Source: Pilasporangium apinafurcum
Taxonomy: Eukaryota; Oomycota; Peronosporomycetes; Pythiales; Pythiaceae
Length of the DNA stretch: 64,000 nucleotides
Reading direction: 5' to 3'
Assembly (NCBI GenBank): GCA_001600495.1
Contig: BCKE01000023.1
Coordinates: forward strand, 394,315-458,314
Part shown: one piece after another, positions 41,031 through 50,541 of the stretch
How the letters are laid out: every line of letters starts with the position of its first letter
How positions within the stretch are numbered: position 1 is the stretch's first letter
Notes under the pieces: model-generated
What the model was told of the DNA's origin: nothing
The model's input: the letters and a program-made list of their open reading frames with translations, nothing else
The model's database searches: none
Made by a program: the position numbers and the translations under genes

Positions 41031-41244
41031 GGTCGAGTGATCTTTATTCTCCAGAGAGAGAGAGTGGATGGAATTTGATCAAATGCACTAACTGGTGTAT
41101 CTGGATCCTGAAAGGTGCTAATGATTGTGATAAGCATAGACAATCACTTGTCGCTCCAAGTGACACTAATTTAAGTAATGATAGACTTATTATGACCAGC
41201 ATCATCAGATCTGATTTGACACGATACATTACCACAGAACGGCA
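41031..41244. other. Divergent promoter region
   Basis: 214 bases between the Gag-like gene (minus) and the first cytochrome b561 gene (plus). No named motif recognised. Confidence 0.4.
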
Positions 41245-42192
41245 ATGGAGCTGTTGGTCACTGGCGCGCTCTTTCTGGCGCCCTGCACGGTTATTCTCGT
41301 GCATTCTCTACTGGATGGGACGCTGTTGGCGCTCCATGCGGCAATGAATGCGCTGGCATTGTTAGTATGCACGCCTAGGTACAGTAATTGGACAATGTCA
41401 TACACTCGCATTTTTCGTTTGGCTCATATTCGATTCAATTAACGTCGTTGTTTGTGTGTGTCAGTGCACTCTATCTGATGCTCAAACGCAAGAGTGTTAC
41501 CAACTATGCCACACGGTAATGAGTGGATTAATTGATCTTGAGCAAATTACTGTGCATTATCGTATGCTTTTGGCTCTTTGTAGAGTCCAGCTGACCAAAT
41601 GGCATTTCTACTTAAACTTGCTGGCTGGTGCCTTGATCACACTAGCTGGTATGGTAGCTTTCATTGCGAAACGTAATGTAGGGGAGCGACATTTTGCGTC
41701 TAAACACTCATGGAGCGCGATGGCTACAACTCTGTTCTTCGCCCTCAATATCTTTCAGGTAGGAAAATAAGTGAGCAGCAGGATATCAACGTCTCCCTTG
41801 CTTTGATGGTGGTCCTTGCCTTTGAATGTAGGGATTACTGCTAACGTATGAAGGCAAGAAACCCAATTGGCAATGGAAAGACGAGACTCATATCATGACG
41901 GGAGCTGTCATTTATATTGGAGGCGGTATGTACTCATTCACAACCGCGCTGGAACTGTGTACTTGTAAATTGACTAGGTGATAATTCCATCAAATTTGCT
42001 TGGATACTGTGCTTTGCAATAGCCGTAACCATGTACTTCGGTGTTCAGACGACTGAATGGGGCCTCCAGCGGTTTGGAAAAGATCAACAATACTACCTCT
42101 CAACACTCATTATCATGGCGCATGTCGCGTTGGTGCTCCGCACCTTCATCTTTCCACGCAAACAACCAATTAGCCTACAAAAACATGATTAG
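41245..42192 (+). CDS. Cytochrome b561 domain protein, tandem copy A
   Basis: Five exons: 41245-41378, 41465-41515, 41584-41758, 41832-41925, 41978-42192. All are GT-AG with consistent phases, giving 222 aa. Six hydrophobic helices are predicted. The four axial-ligand-type histidines of the b561 core are visible: LLALHAAMNALAL, QLTKWHFYLNLL, ASKHSWSAMATTLF and DETHIMTGAV. GKKPNWQWKDETH precedes the last His and matches copy B (GGKKANWQWKNPGH). The family moves electrons across membranes, often from ascorbate, binding two haems. The frame ends in a short polar tail (KQPISLQKHD). The exon chain was built by alignment with copy B; transcript data would confirm the two small exons. Confidence 0.78.
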
Positions 42193-42579
42193 TTGGGAAC
42201 GTAATCAACAAAGAGAAACCAAAGCACTAACGAAAGAAAAAGGAAAACGTGAGTGCATCTCTTTTTTTGTGCATCTGACGTGCAATGCAGTCCAGATGTG
42301 GTAACCATTGAACCTGTGATGTCATCACTCGATGATGCCAGGTTGACCCTAACATAATCACCAGAACCTTTAATAAATATTATTTCATTATATTTAATTA
42401 ACTAATATAAAACAATTTTAATAAATTATATTGTAATGAAACTCCAATAATAAATAACTCAATGAAATGGAGATTCTTTCTGTCTTCCCGCTCTGAGTCA
42501 ATGGTCGAAATGTGCAAGCTGGTCATTTGCCAATCTGACCCATCAATCAATCGCATCCGCGGAATTTTCTCCATCCAAA
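42193..42579. other. Intergenic with AT-rich island
   Basis: About 390 bases between the tandem b561 genes; 42370-42450 is very AT-rich (TATTATTTCATTATATTTAA). No gene seen. Confidence 0.45.
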
Positions 42580-43378
42580 ATGGTCAACAAAGCGGAACTC
42601 GTGCTGCTGGCGGTGCCGTTTCTCACACCAACTTTCACCATCATCAGCGAATGTATCAACGCGCCGTCGCTCTTCGCGCTTCACCCAGCTGCCAATGCCA
42701 TCGCCTTCCTCATCTGTTTCCCTGCGTGCGTGGCTGCTCAATCTCTTTATATCTATCTATCGTTTAGTCGTCATCATCATTGAACTTGTATTCTCGTTTG
42801 TCTCTTTTTGTGAACGTAGGGCGGTGATTGTGATGCTTGAACGGAAATCTGTAATGGACCACAGCACGCGTGTGTTGCTGGTGAAGGTCCACATGGCATT
42901 TCAGGTACTGGCGGTGGTGCTCATGACTGTCGCAGGCGTAGTGGCATACCTCATAAAAGAAGCAAATAGCAAACCGCATTTTACGACGACTCACTCATGG
43001 ATTAGTGGTGTGAGTGCAACATTGTTTGTTCTGGGGATGCTGGGGGTAAGATGCTCAACTGCAGCAGTGAATGTTTGTCGAAAATTTTTAGCTGATGTTG
43101 CTTCTTTGCAGGGTCTCACTAGTACATTTGGTGGAAAGAAGGCGAATTGGCAATGGAAGAACCCTGGTCATCGTATTAGTGGGATTGTGGCGTTTGTCGG
43201 TGCAGGAGTTAGTGTGGTTTATGGAATCTACAGTGGACAGTGGGGGAAAACACTGCTGGGTCCAGAGAAGCAGTATAATCTGGCACTGCTCGTTACAGCC
43301 GCGTATTCATTACTGTTCTTCAAGATCATCGCATCCTCATCCAAGTCACCACGAGCTGCTGCGAAGAAAACTCAGTAA
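42580..43378 (+). CDS. Cytochrome b561 domain protein, tandem copy B
   Basis: Three exons: 42580-42725, 42820-43045, 43112-43378; 212 aa. The four core histidines sit at SLFALHPAANAIAF, VKVHMAFQVLAV, TTTHSWISGVSATLF and NPGHRISGIVAFVG, a textbook b561 pattern, with six predicted helices. The C-terminus is basic (SSKSPRAAAKKTQ). Compared with copy A, this copy lacks the intron before VQLTKWH and the one after the last His. It therefore has two fewer introns, while the other two introns are at matching sites and phases. It follows copy A by 387 bases in the same direction, indicating a tandem duplication with intron loss or gain. The role is presumably transmembrane electron transfer. Confidence 0.85.
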
Positions 43379-43950
43379 AACTGGGGTTTGCACCGAAAAC
43401 GTGCCATATACAGAAGTACTCATAGTAGGTCATCACGTCTCCTCATGCTCCTGTATTTGGCTACGACAAGACACCAATTGTGCGTTTCAACGAATCAAAT
43501 ACAGAATGACTTCATAGTCTCAAGAAAATTTGTCACTCTACATTCATAAATGAAAACATATCAATTCTAATGCAGTCTAGAAAAAACATCACCACTCACG
43601 ATAACAAATACTACTTTCATGGTCTTTCGTAACTCACACTACCTCGTCTGCTTTCGCTACTTCTATCGAATAGACCAGCCATTCCAATACCTTTACATCT
43701 CTCCCCTCAGCAGTGTTCACACATGTAGCTATCTTACACTTTTCAATGCAGAAGCTTGGCAGAGTTAGCATCAGACGCTGTATATATTGCTCTTGTTGTA
43801 CAGCCGTCCGTTCGGTTACCATGGTGGAATTGAACAGCCTCTAAATAGTCGTTCATAGCGGCGTTATCCATGACTACCAAGAAAATGCTTTCTCAAAAAA
43901 ATGAAGATCCACATGCATTGTTTAAGTGAGAGATGGAAATTTGGTTTAAG
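43379..43950. other. Intergenic, no intact gene
   Basis: About 570 bases. A minus-strand frame at 43634-43822 has no recognised domain. May include more of the degenerate kinase gene's 5' part. Confidence 0.4.
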
Positions 43951-44555
43951 CTCTTTCATTTGCGCATCGTGTAACTATATGGTGCATGTTATGTCGGTGA
44001 CCAGCCTTTCTTCGTGTGCGAATACGCCAGCAACGGATAGCTGGATGAGTATTTGAAGAAGCACCCAGGCGACGTATGGTCCAAGTTGTATGAAGCAGCA
44101 CTGAGACTGTAGCACTTGCATTACCATGGTATTGTGTATGGCAACCTCAAGTACAACAATATTTTGATTGGGAGCGATAGTCTGGCGAAACTAACAGACT
44201 TTGGGTTAAGCTTGGATAGTAAAAGCATGACACCCATGGTCCAATTGATGCAGTACGATGAGAAGTCCCAGAGTGCTTGATAGGTAAGGAACTAACATTT
44301 GCATCAGCCGCTTATTCGTTTGCTATGTGTGCCGTGGAAACTGTCAGTGGAGTTTCCATGGGTGAAATGCACTTGCTGATCCTATTGTGAGGTTTCAGAT
44401 CAAGAAAGGGAAACCGCCTAAGTAGTCTGTAGGTTTTGAGGATGATCAGTGGCAGTTGATGGTACAGATGTGTAAGTTTGATCCGAATGAGCAACCACAG
44501 ATTGACAATGTGGTCCAGGAGCTTAGAAGATTCACCAAAGTTGGCGCTTAACCAA
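43951..44555 (+). pseudogene. Protein kinase pseudogene
   Basis: Kinase subdomains are readable in order but broken by in-frame stops. GACYVGDQPFFVCEYASNG is the hinge region and is followed by a stop. LDEYLKKHPGDVWSKLYEAA ends at another stop. HYHGIVYGNLKYNNILIGSD is the catalytic loop, with HRDLK changed to YGNLK. LAKLTDFGLSLDSKS holds an intact DFG. Further on come SAAYSFAMCAVE and, near 44433-44540, DDQWQLMVQMCKFDPNEQPQ and VQELRRFT, the family's C-lobe end. At least five stops and one frame change interrupt it. It resembles tyrosine-kinase-like kinases that often carry ankyrin or leucine-rich heads in oomycetes. Confidence 0.8.
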
Positions 44556-45783
44556 ACGCGAACTTTCTTAGAATCAGTCGAGTTCAGCGATAATGTTTCG
44601 ATTGGATAGTCAAGCGATAGGTAGACGATCGACAAGAAAAAGCATCTCAAAGATAACTTCAAGAATAATGCATGCCATTGATTAGCAGAGGAATAAGAAG
44701 AGAGAATCAAAAGGATTGCGTTCGCATTTAGTTATGCATCACATTACCGGGCAACAAGTCGCAGATGTATTCATGCTGGCGGCTCTTTATGGTGTACATT
44801 CATACGAGCTTACAACCAAAAAGTGAGCTCAATGATTCGGAATTGGTAACACTCATTGTAGCCTAATAGGGAGCCATGACTTCCAGCGACGTCGCCATCA
44901 CGGATAAATGAGCGCGGATCGTTTGTTCCATTGCGATTGTGGTCGATAATTTGGTCGGGCAAGCATCGACACACGTGTATGTACAATCAAGGGAAAAGAA
45001 AAAAATCGTGCCAAAGCTGACTGCTAAGCTAGTGGGAGCTAGACATGTCAGGATTGGATGCATAAGTTCCTCCTGCACACGGTTGCGCCAGTGCTGGACT
45101 AGATGATCATTGCTTCTTTTAGAGCATGGTGTTAGGCATTGAACGGAGGTGACGACCGTGGATAACACTATTTCCGACGGTTGCTATCAGCATGGCACCA
45201 ATAGCTAGCGACAAAACACTGCACATTCTTGATAGTTAGTGAATGGATGGATGTTGGTAGTGCTTGGAAAATCGGAAATGATAAACATCGAAATCAAGAA
45301 TGTACAATGTTCGAGTACCCAAAACGACGCCATCAAGTGTTTGGCAAACCACCAAGCGAATTGAGTGAGGCTGCTTCACTTCCATCCTGTAACGCTGAGC
45401 GTCGTTCAATATGTCGCGTTGATCGGACCTTTGTAAAAAATCCTCACTGGTTTTTGCAACTTTTTGATTCTGAACTACATAGCGCGTATAGAATGGAGCT
45501 CATCCAGTCAACCGGTACTATCGCCTCGTGTCTGGATTTTCACACTACCGCCGACATAATACAGTATGCGTGTGTTGGACCAATGAAAGAATTATAAAAT
45601 GCGGAGGAAATCAAATGATAATGAAATGAGTGCATCAGAGTTATTAACGCTCTTCTTCCCACTGGACATGGCGATAACTACCTGGGCCGTTCAACATAAA
45701 CAACCACTGACGGACTAAATGAAATACTTTTTTATTGCTTGCAACTGGATGTCGGCCATCTTCATGCTGGATAGCAAAGGTGA
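44556..45783. other. Intergenic region, one doubtful frame
   Basis: About 1.2 kb. The frame 45247-45597 (plus) encodes about 116 aa from an ATG with no recognised domain (PHWFLQLFDSELHSAYRM inside). It could be a small gene or chance. No repeats or RNA genes seen. Confidence 0.4.
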
Positions 45784-46098
45784 TCATATGTCTGCGTCGC
45801 TCACTGGGGTAGTATCGGGACCGGATGCCGATGTCGATGCCTCTGTATCGGTATCAGACCCCGATGTCGATTTATCCGATGATTTATCCGATGATTCATC
45901 CGATGGTTTCTGTGTGCTTGGTGTCGGCGTTGGCGTTGGCGTCGGCGTCGGCGTTGGCGTTGGCGTCGGCGTCGGCGTTGGCGTCGGCGTCGGCGTCGGT
46001 GTCTTCGTTGTAGTTTTAGGTGTTGGCGTCGGCGTAGTTGGCCCTTCTTCCGTTGGTGTGGGTGTTGGCGTCGGTGTCTTCGTTGTAGTTTTAGGTGT
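45784..46098 (-). CDS. Thr/Pro-repeat C-terminus of a probable surface protein (partial)
   Basis: Read on the minus strand, this is the 3' end of a frame ending in TGA at 45784-45786. Before it lies a long (Thr-Pro)n run with two KTTTKTPTPTPTPT-type blocks, then STQKPSDESSDKSSDKSTSG and a Ser/Thr/Asp tail. Thr/Pro-rich, probably O-glycosylated spacers of this kind are typical of oomycete wall or secreted proteins. The 5' part lies in the assembly gap. On the plus strand the same DNA reads as a Gly-Val repeat, which I consider the shadow. The N-terminal domain is unknown, and no GPI-like hydrophobic end is visible. Confidence 0.55.
   Translation of the reverse strand, partial: TPKTTTKTPTPTPTPTEEGPTTPTPTPKTTTKTPTPTPTPTPTPTPTPTPTPTPTPTPTPSTQKPSDESSDKSSDKSTSGSDTDTEASTSASGPDTTPVSDADI
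45918..46098. repeat. GGCGTY hexamer tandem repeat
   Basis: About 20 copies of GGCGTT/GGCGTC run from about 45923 to 46000, and shorter runs continue into the gap near 46020-46075. A unit containing GTCTTCGTTGTAGTTTTAGG appears twice (about 46000 and 46078). The repeat probably caused the assembly break. Confidence 0.85.
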
Positions 46099-46929
46099 NN
46101 NNNNNNNNNNNNNNNNNNNNNNNNNNNNNNNNNNNNNNNNNNNNNNNNNNNNNNNNNNNNNNNNNNNNNNNNNNNNNNNNNNNNNNNNNNNNNNNNNNNN
46201 NNNNNNNNNNNNNNNNNNNNNNNNNNNNNNNNNNNNNNNNNNNNNNNNNNNNNNNNNNNNNNNNNNNNNNNNNNNNNNNNNNNNNNNNNNNNNNNNNNNN
46301 NNNNNNNNNNNNNNNNNNNNNNNNNNNNNNNNNNNNNNNNNNNNNNNNNNNNNNNNNNNNNNNNNNNNNNNNNNNNNNNNNNNNNNNNNNNNNNNNNNNN
46401 NNNNNNNNNNNNNNNNNNNNNNNNNNNNNNNNNNNNNNNNNNNNNNNNNNNNNNNNNNNNNNNNNNNNNNNNNNNNNNNNNNNNNNNNNNNNNNNNNNNN
46501 NNNNNNNNNNNNNNNNNNNNNNNNNNNNNNNNNNNNNNNNNNNNNNNNNNNNNNNNNNNNNNNNNNNNNNNNNNNNNNNNNNNNNNNNNNNNNNNNNNNN
46601 NNNNNNNNNNNNNNNNNNNNNNNNNNNNNNNNNNNNNNNNNNNNNNNNNNNNNNNNNNNNNNNNNNNNNNNNNNNNNNNNNNNNNNNNNNNNNNNNNNNN
46701 NNNNNNNNNNNNNNNNNNNNNNNNNNNNNNNNNNNNNNNNNNNNNNNNNNNNNNNNNNNNNNNNNNNNNNNNNNNNNNNNNNNNNNNNNNNNNNNNNNNN
46801 NNNNNNNNNNNNNNNNNNNNNNNNNNNNNNNNNNNNNNNNNNNNNNNNNNNNNNNNNNNNNNNNNNNNNNNNNNNNNNNNNNNNNNNNNNNNNNNNNNNN
46901 NNNNNNNNNNNNNNNNNNNNNNNNNNNNN
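46099..46929. other. Assembly gap (831 N)
   Basis: Unsequenced bases. The gap starts inside the hexamer repeat. No coding claim can be made across it, and the gap length may be an estimate. Confidence 0.99.
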
Positions 46930-47516
46930 ACTTTTGAATCGAACCTGGGGTAGTTTCCGCGTAACAGATGCTCGAGAGAGTCGCGGATAATGGAGTTGAT
47001 CCCATCATTCTTTAGGTTTCATGGCATTTGCATGCCAACCGTTGCACTTGCCACGTCACAAAGGATAGAAATGTGAATTTGATTCTTTTGATTGGTTATA
47101 AATTACTGTAACGGTTGTGATTGACTAAAGTCTGTCTTTGTTAATTATGTCTATAATTATTTTCAAATAATTCTTGATGGCAGCAAAAATAAATTCATTT
47201 GGATCCATTAGAAAGAAGGTTATCTCGGCGTGCAAGGACGTTTCTGGATGAAAAAACACGCAGTTATCATCAAGTTATCGACCTATAAAAAGCTTGCCTA
47301 ATTTTCCTGCTCATCAAACGGAATATCGTCAGCAGCAGCAAAGTATTCCTCTTCAACTGATGCTGTGCTGTACGTATTTCGACCATTGCTCACTGTCAAT
47401 TTGAATAATGCGCTCTTACGTGAGTCTTTCAATCTCACTTAATGATAATGTTTTGTTCTTCTTCGCAACATGCATCTTTACATCCGCTCAAATCATCTCT
47501 ATCAGGTTCAGCTCGG
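46930..47516. other. Intergenic, no gene seen
   Basis: The first 80 bases may belong to the gene interrupted by the gap: on the minus strand they are open from 47008. The rest is AT-rich with no recognised gene. Confidence 0.4.
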
Positions 47517-47955
47517 GATGGGATGTAAAAAGGGTAATCCTTTTACTGGTTTACACTGTTGTGCAGTGAAGAAGCGCAATTGATTGGCGACAGACGTCGT
47601 CAATCAAGAGGAAAGAGAAAAATTAGGAACTGAATTATTGTTTTAATAAATCTACCTAGAAAGTGAAATGAATGACTGATGTTCGAGTGTCCAATTCGAA
47701 GACAGCCAACTTTACAAGATCGTATATGAAAGGATTGTTTCTCTTTGATAAGATGGGAATAGTATTGTTTACTATTTCTTCCATGTCTTGTAAAACATGA
47801 TTTATTTACGTACTAACCGTAAACAATAAACAACCGCACCTAGCAGAAGTTCATGTTTCCCACACACTGTAGAAAACCGTACTTTATCATACCCGTTCGG
47901 GTTTATCTCGTTTTCATACCCGATGGGTTTATCATGTGATAGAAACCCATTACAT
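47517..47955 (-). repeat. Dispersed repeat copy 1 (possible solo LTR)
   Basis: The reverse complement of this interval is nearly identical to 60649-61084. The shared sequence starts TGTAATGGGT and ends close to TTTTTACATCCC, and differs by scattered substitutions and small indels. A length near 430 bases and TG...CA-type ends suit a solo long terminal repeat, but I find no convincing target-site duplication or internal retroelement genes. Confidence 0.75.
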
Positions 47956-48333
47956 TCGCCACCAACTTTGTTACGCGCCAGCATTTACATGTTCGCGTAG
48001 GGTTTTTATTTTTCGCCACCATGTCACTCATCTCTGCTACTCTGTATCTCGAGTGGAGTTGAGCAGATCAACGCGCGATTTTCTCCGCTGCAATCCTCGC
48101 TTTATGCTCAACTTCCGCTCGTTGTTTTTGTGTATTTCGCTTTTGCTAGAAATAAATCCAAAAAAACATTCCTATTTTTTTAAATTTTTAGGGACAATAT
48201 TGACTGGGACAAATTTTAGTTCTAGATACCTCTCAATTCCAAAGGACAATACATCCACGTCACAGTTTTTTTTATGTTTTTGCTCTTCTCTTTCCTTCGT
48301 CTAAAATGAATAAAACGACCTATTTGCTGCTCT
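47956..48333. other. 3' flank of the CocE-like gene
   Basis: About 380 bases with no recognised gene; T-rich runs near 48165-48190 and 48265-48275. Probably the 3' UTR of the minus-strand gene plus non-coding DNA. Confidence 0.4.
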
Positions 48334-50541
48334 CTACAATTCATCCTTCTTGTCATCGGTACTAGCAAACTCATCTTCCTCCGCATCACCTGCGGGAACT
48401 CCGGCAGTTTCCGAAGTGGCGATGCTCTCAACGCCTTCTTCTTCTTCTTCCTTTGGCACGATATTGGCCTTGTACACACCTTCATAGGTTGGCAATTTCA
48501 GTGATGAAGGATGCTCACCACCGAAATGGATTGTCAATTTCGTGGCTTCTTCCGGACCAGCAGGTGCAAAATCGGCCCGCGTGGCGACTCCAACAGTCAA
48601 ACGCAATTGATGGTTGCGCTTGACAATATACGAGACTGGCTGGAACTTGAGCACGGCTTCATAGACGACATTCGGCACGATCTCACGAGAGTCCTTCTTC
48701 AAATATGAATACACTGACGAATCCTTGCTGACAGGCTGGTGTACTGGGTTCAATAGTGCCTCGGTAATGTAGGTCACACCGGCACGTTTATTTTCATTCG
48801 GGAACAGCGGCTGGTAATCAACGTCTTCCAAGTACGCAACAAGATTCACCGCGGGTTTATCGACCGAGAAGAATAAACGCAATTCGACTTCGCCCGTGAG
48901 TTCCAAAAGCGTCAGCTCTGGCGTGAGGAACGCTACATACGTGTCGACCATCGGTGCACGGTCGTGGTAGTAGAATGGACGAAGACCAAACAAATGATCA
49001 ATCATATCCCAGCGAGAGACGACGTCGTAGGCCGAATTATGCGCAACATCCAATGTTACTTCGCCCGCCGCCGTGTAAACCGACTCCATCGATTGGTCTG
49101 GTCCCAAGTAAAACGTTTCTTCGCCAATATGTGCCGGTGGCCATGTTACTGCCGACTTCCATGCGCTCTGCACGACCGTATAGTAATGGATCGGCTCGTC
49201 TTCGTTGAGCTTGGTGATCACATGACGATTCGAGTACAGGTGGTGATCAAAGAACCGACTGATCTCCTCAAGATGCCAAAAGCATTTCTTCTTTGATTGC
49301 GCGAACGGATCGGTATTATCAGTACCAGCGTGGCTCCATGGGCCAAGCGTCAGACGGTGACGGTATGGATCTGTGTCAACACCCTCAGGGAGCTTAGGCA
49401 GCAACTTTGCGACTTCCTTGTCAAGTGTGCCAGTCAAGTACTGAAACAGCAAAATGGACGATTTCGCGACGCCCATGTCGTAGTAACCAGCAAACGAGTG
49501 GATCGCCACACCTGAAGATGCAATTTCACCCAAATGACGGATGATATCCAACTCATGGAAGGTCACACCGACATTCTTGAGCGTATCATCACGGAAACGC
49601 ACGGCTTCCAACTCTTCCGTCAGATTCGGATTATTGGCATGTTGCGCAATGTAATTCGAAAACTGCGCTTGGTTGTCATCCACTGGATAGACGTTCCCAC
49701 CAAAGTATTTCATCATCAAACGGGGTCGCAAAGCTGGAATGTTGCGCCAGCGGATTTGTCGATCAGTATCATAGGTGAACGAGGCATAGTCATTCAATCC
49801 CTTGAAGTTCTTCACACCACCGGGGTAAAAAGCACTCTGGTAGATGTCTACAGGTGCACCATTCAATGTCACTGCCTTAAGTGCAGGGTGTTTACTCGCG
49901 GCCATCAATAGCGCACCCACACCTTCCATGCCATGGCCAAAAGCGCCTACTTGTCCGTTCGACCAGGGTTGCTTGGTGATCCACTCAATGATCTCATAGC
50001 CATCGGTTATTTCTTGGTCATTAAAATCATGTTTCTTGCTACCAGCAGATGCGCCCGTGCCGCGGACATCCACGGCCACCCACACGTAACCATTCGAGAC
50101 AAACCGTTGCACATACAAGTTCGTGCGAGGGTTGGTGAATTTCTCCTCATACTGCGTGAACATGTTGAAGGGAAAATCCACCGTGTACCCACGTCCGTGA
50201 CGTGTGTAGTGCACAATCGCAGGCGCTGTCTGGTTACTTTCGTGGATAAATTCCGCCAGATATGTGTCGACCGCGAGCTCGATCCCGTCCGACATGGCGA
50301 CGTACTGAGTCTCGTGGTGCGTTTTCTTCGGGTCGAAGAACCGCAGTGACTCGTACCGCTTGCCAAACCATGTGTAATCGTTCACGCCCGGTTCGCAGAC
50401 GATGTTGGGCTCTTTACCCGTGAGCCAGTCGACTGCTTTAGTCGCGATGGTGAGTGATACCATGGAAAAGATCGCACTCTTCATGTAGTAATTGGCATTG
50501 CTGGCTGGTCGTGGCGCAGCAGCAGCTTCTTCCCCTGCCAT
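48334..50541 (-). CDS. ER-retained CocE/S15-family hydrolase, nucleophile serine missing
   Basis: 735 aa, single exon, ATG at 50541. An N-terminal hydrophobic segment (AIFSMVSLTIATKAV, about 23-40) acts as signal or anchor, and the chain ends in KKDEL, the ER retrieval signal. The middle is a CocE/X-Pro-dipeptidyl-peptidase (S15) alpha/beta hydrolase: MSDGIELAVDTYL, VAVDVRGTGASAGS, ITDGYEIIEWITKQPWSNGQ. The nucleophile elbow, normally G-x-S-Y-G-G, reads FGHGMEG, so Gly204 replaces Ser. Partners are present: GYYDMGVAKSS (Asp region) and LTLGPWSHAG (His). The C-terminal jelly-roll domain is recognisable (ELRLFFSVDKPAVNLVAYLE). It could be a non-catalytic binding protein or use another residue. 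The acidic tail before KDEL resembles ER chaperone tails. Confidence 0.85.
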   Translation of the reverse strand: MAGEEAAAAPRPASNANYYMKSAIFSMVSLTIATKAVDWLTGKEPNIVCEPGVNDYTWFGKRYESLRFFDPKKTHHETQYVAMSDGIELAVDTYLAEFIHESNQTAPAIVHYTRHGRGYTVDFPFNMFTQYEEKFTNPRTNLYVQRFVSNGYVWVAVDVRGTGASAGSKKHDFNDQEITDGYEIIEWITKQPWSNGQVGAFGHGMEGVGALLMAASKHPALKAVTLNGAPVDIYQSAFYPGGVKNFKGLNDYASFTYDTDRQIRWRNIPALRPRLMMKYFGGNVYPVDDNQAQFSNYIAQHANNPNLTEELEAVRFRDDTLKNVGVTFHELDIIRHLGEIASSGVAIHSFAGYYDMGVAKSSILLFQYLTGTLDKEVAKLLPKLPEGVDTDPYRHRLTLGPWSHAGTDNTDPFAQSKKKCFWHLEEISRFFDHHLYSNRHVITKLNEDEPIHYYTVVQSAWKSAVTWPPAHIGEETFYLGPDQSMESVYTAAGEVTLDVAHNSAYDVVSRWDMIDHLFGLRPFYYHDRAPMVDTYVAFLTPELTLLELTGEVELRLFFSVDKPAVNLVAYLEDVDYQPLFPNENKRAGVTYITEALLNPVHQPVSKDSSVYSYLKKDSREIVPNVVYEAVLKFQPVSYIVKRNHQLRLTVGVATRADFAPAGPEEATKLTIHFGGEHPSSLKLPTYEGVYKANIVPKEEEEEGVESIATSETAGVPAGDAEEDEFASTDDKKDEL

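Noticed and set aside
45719-46990. Plus-strand Gly-Val repeat frame through the gap
   Set aside because: The Gly-Val reading is the antisense of the Thr-Pro repeat, which ends in a normal Ser/Thr/Asp tail with a stop on the minus strand. Most of the plus-strand frame consists of unknown bases.
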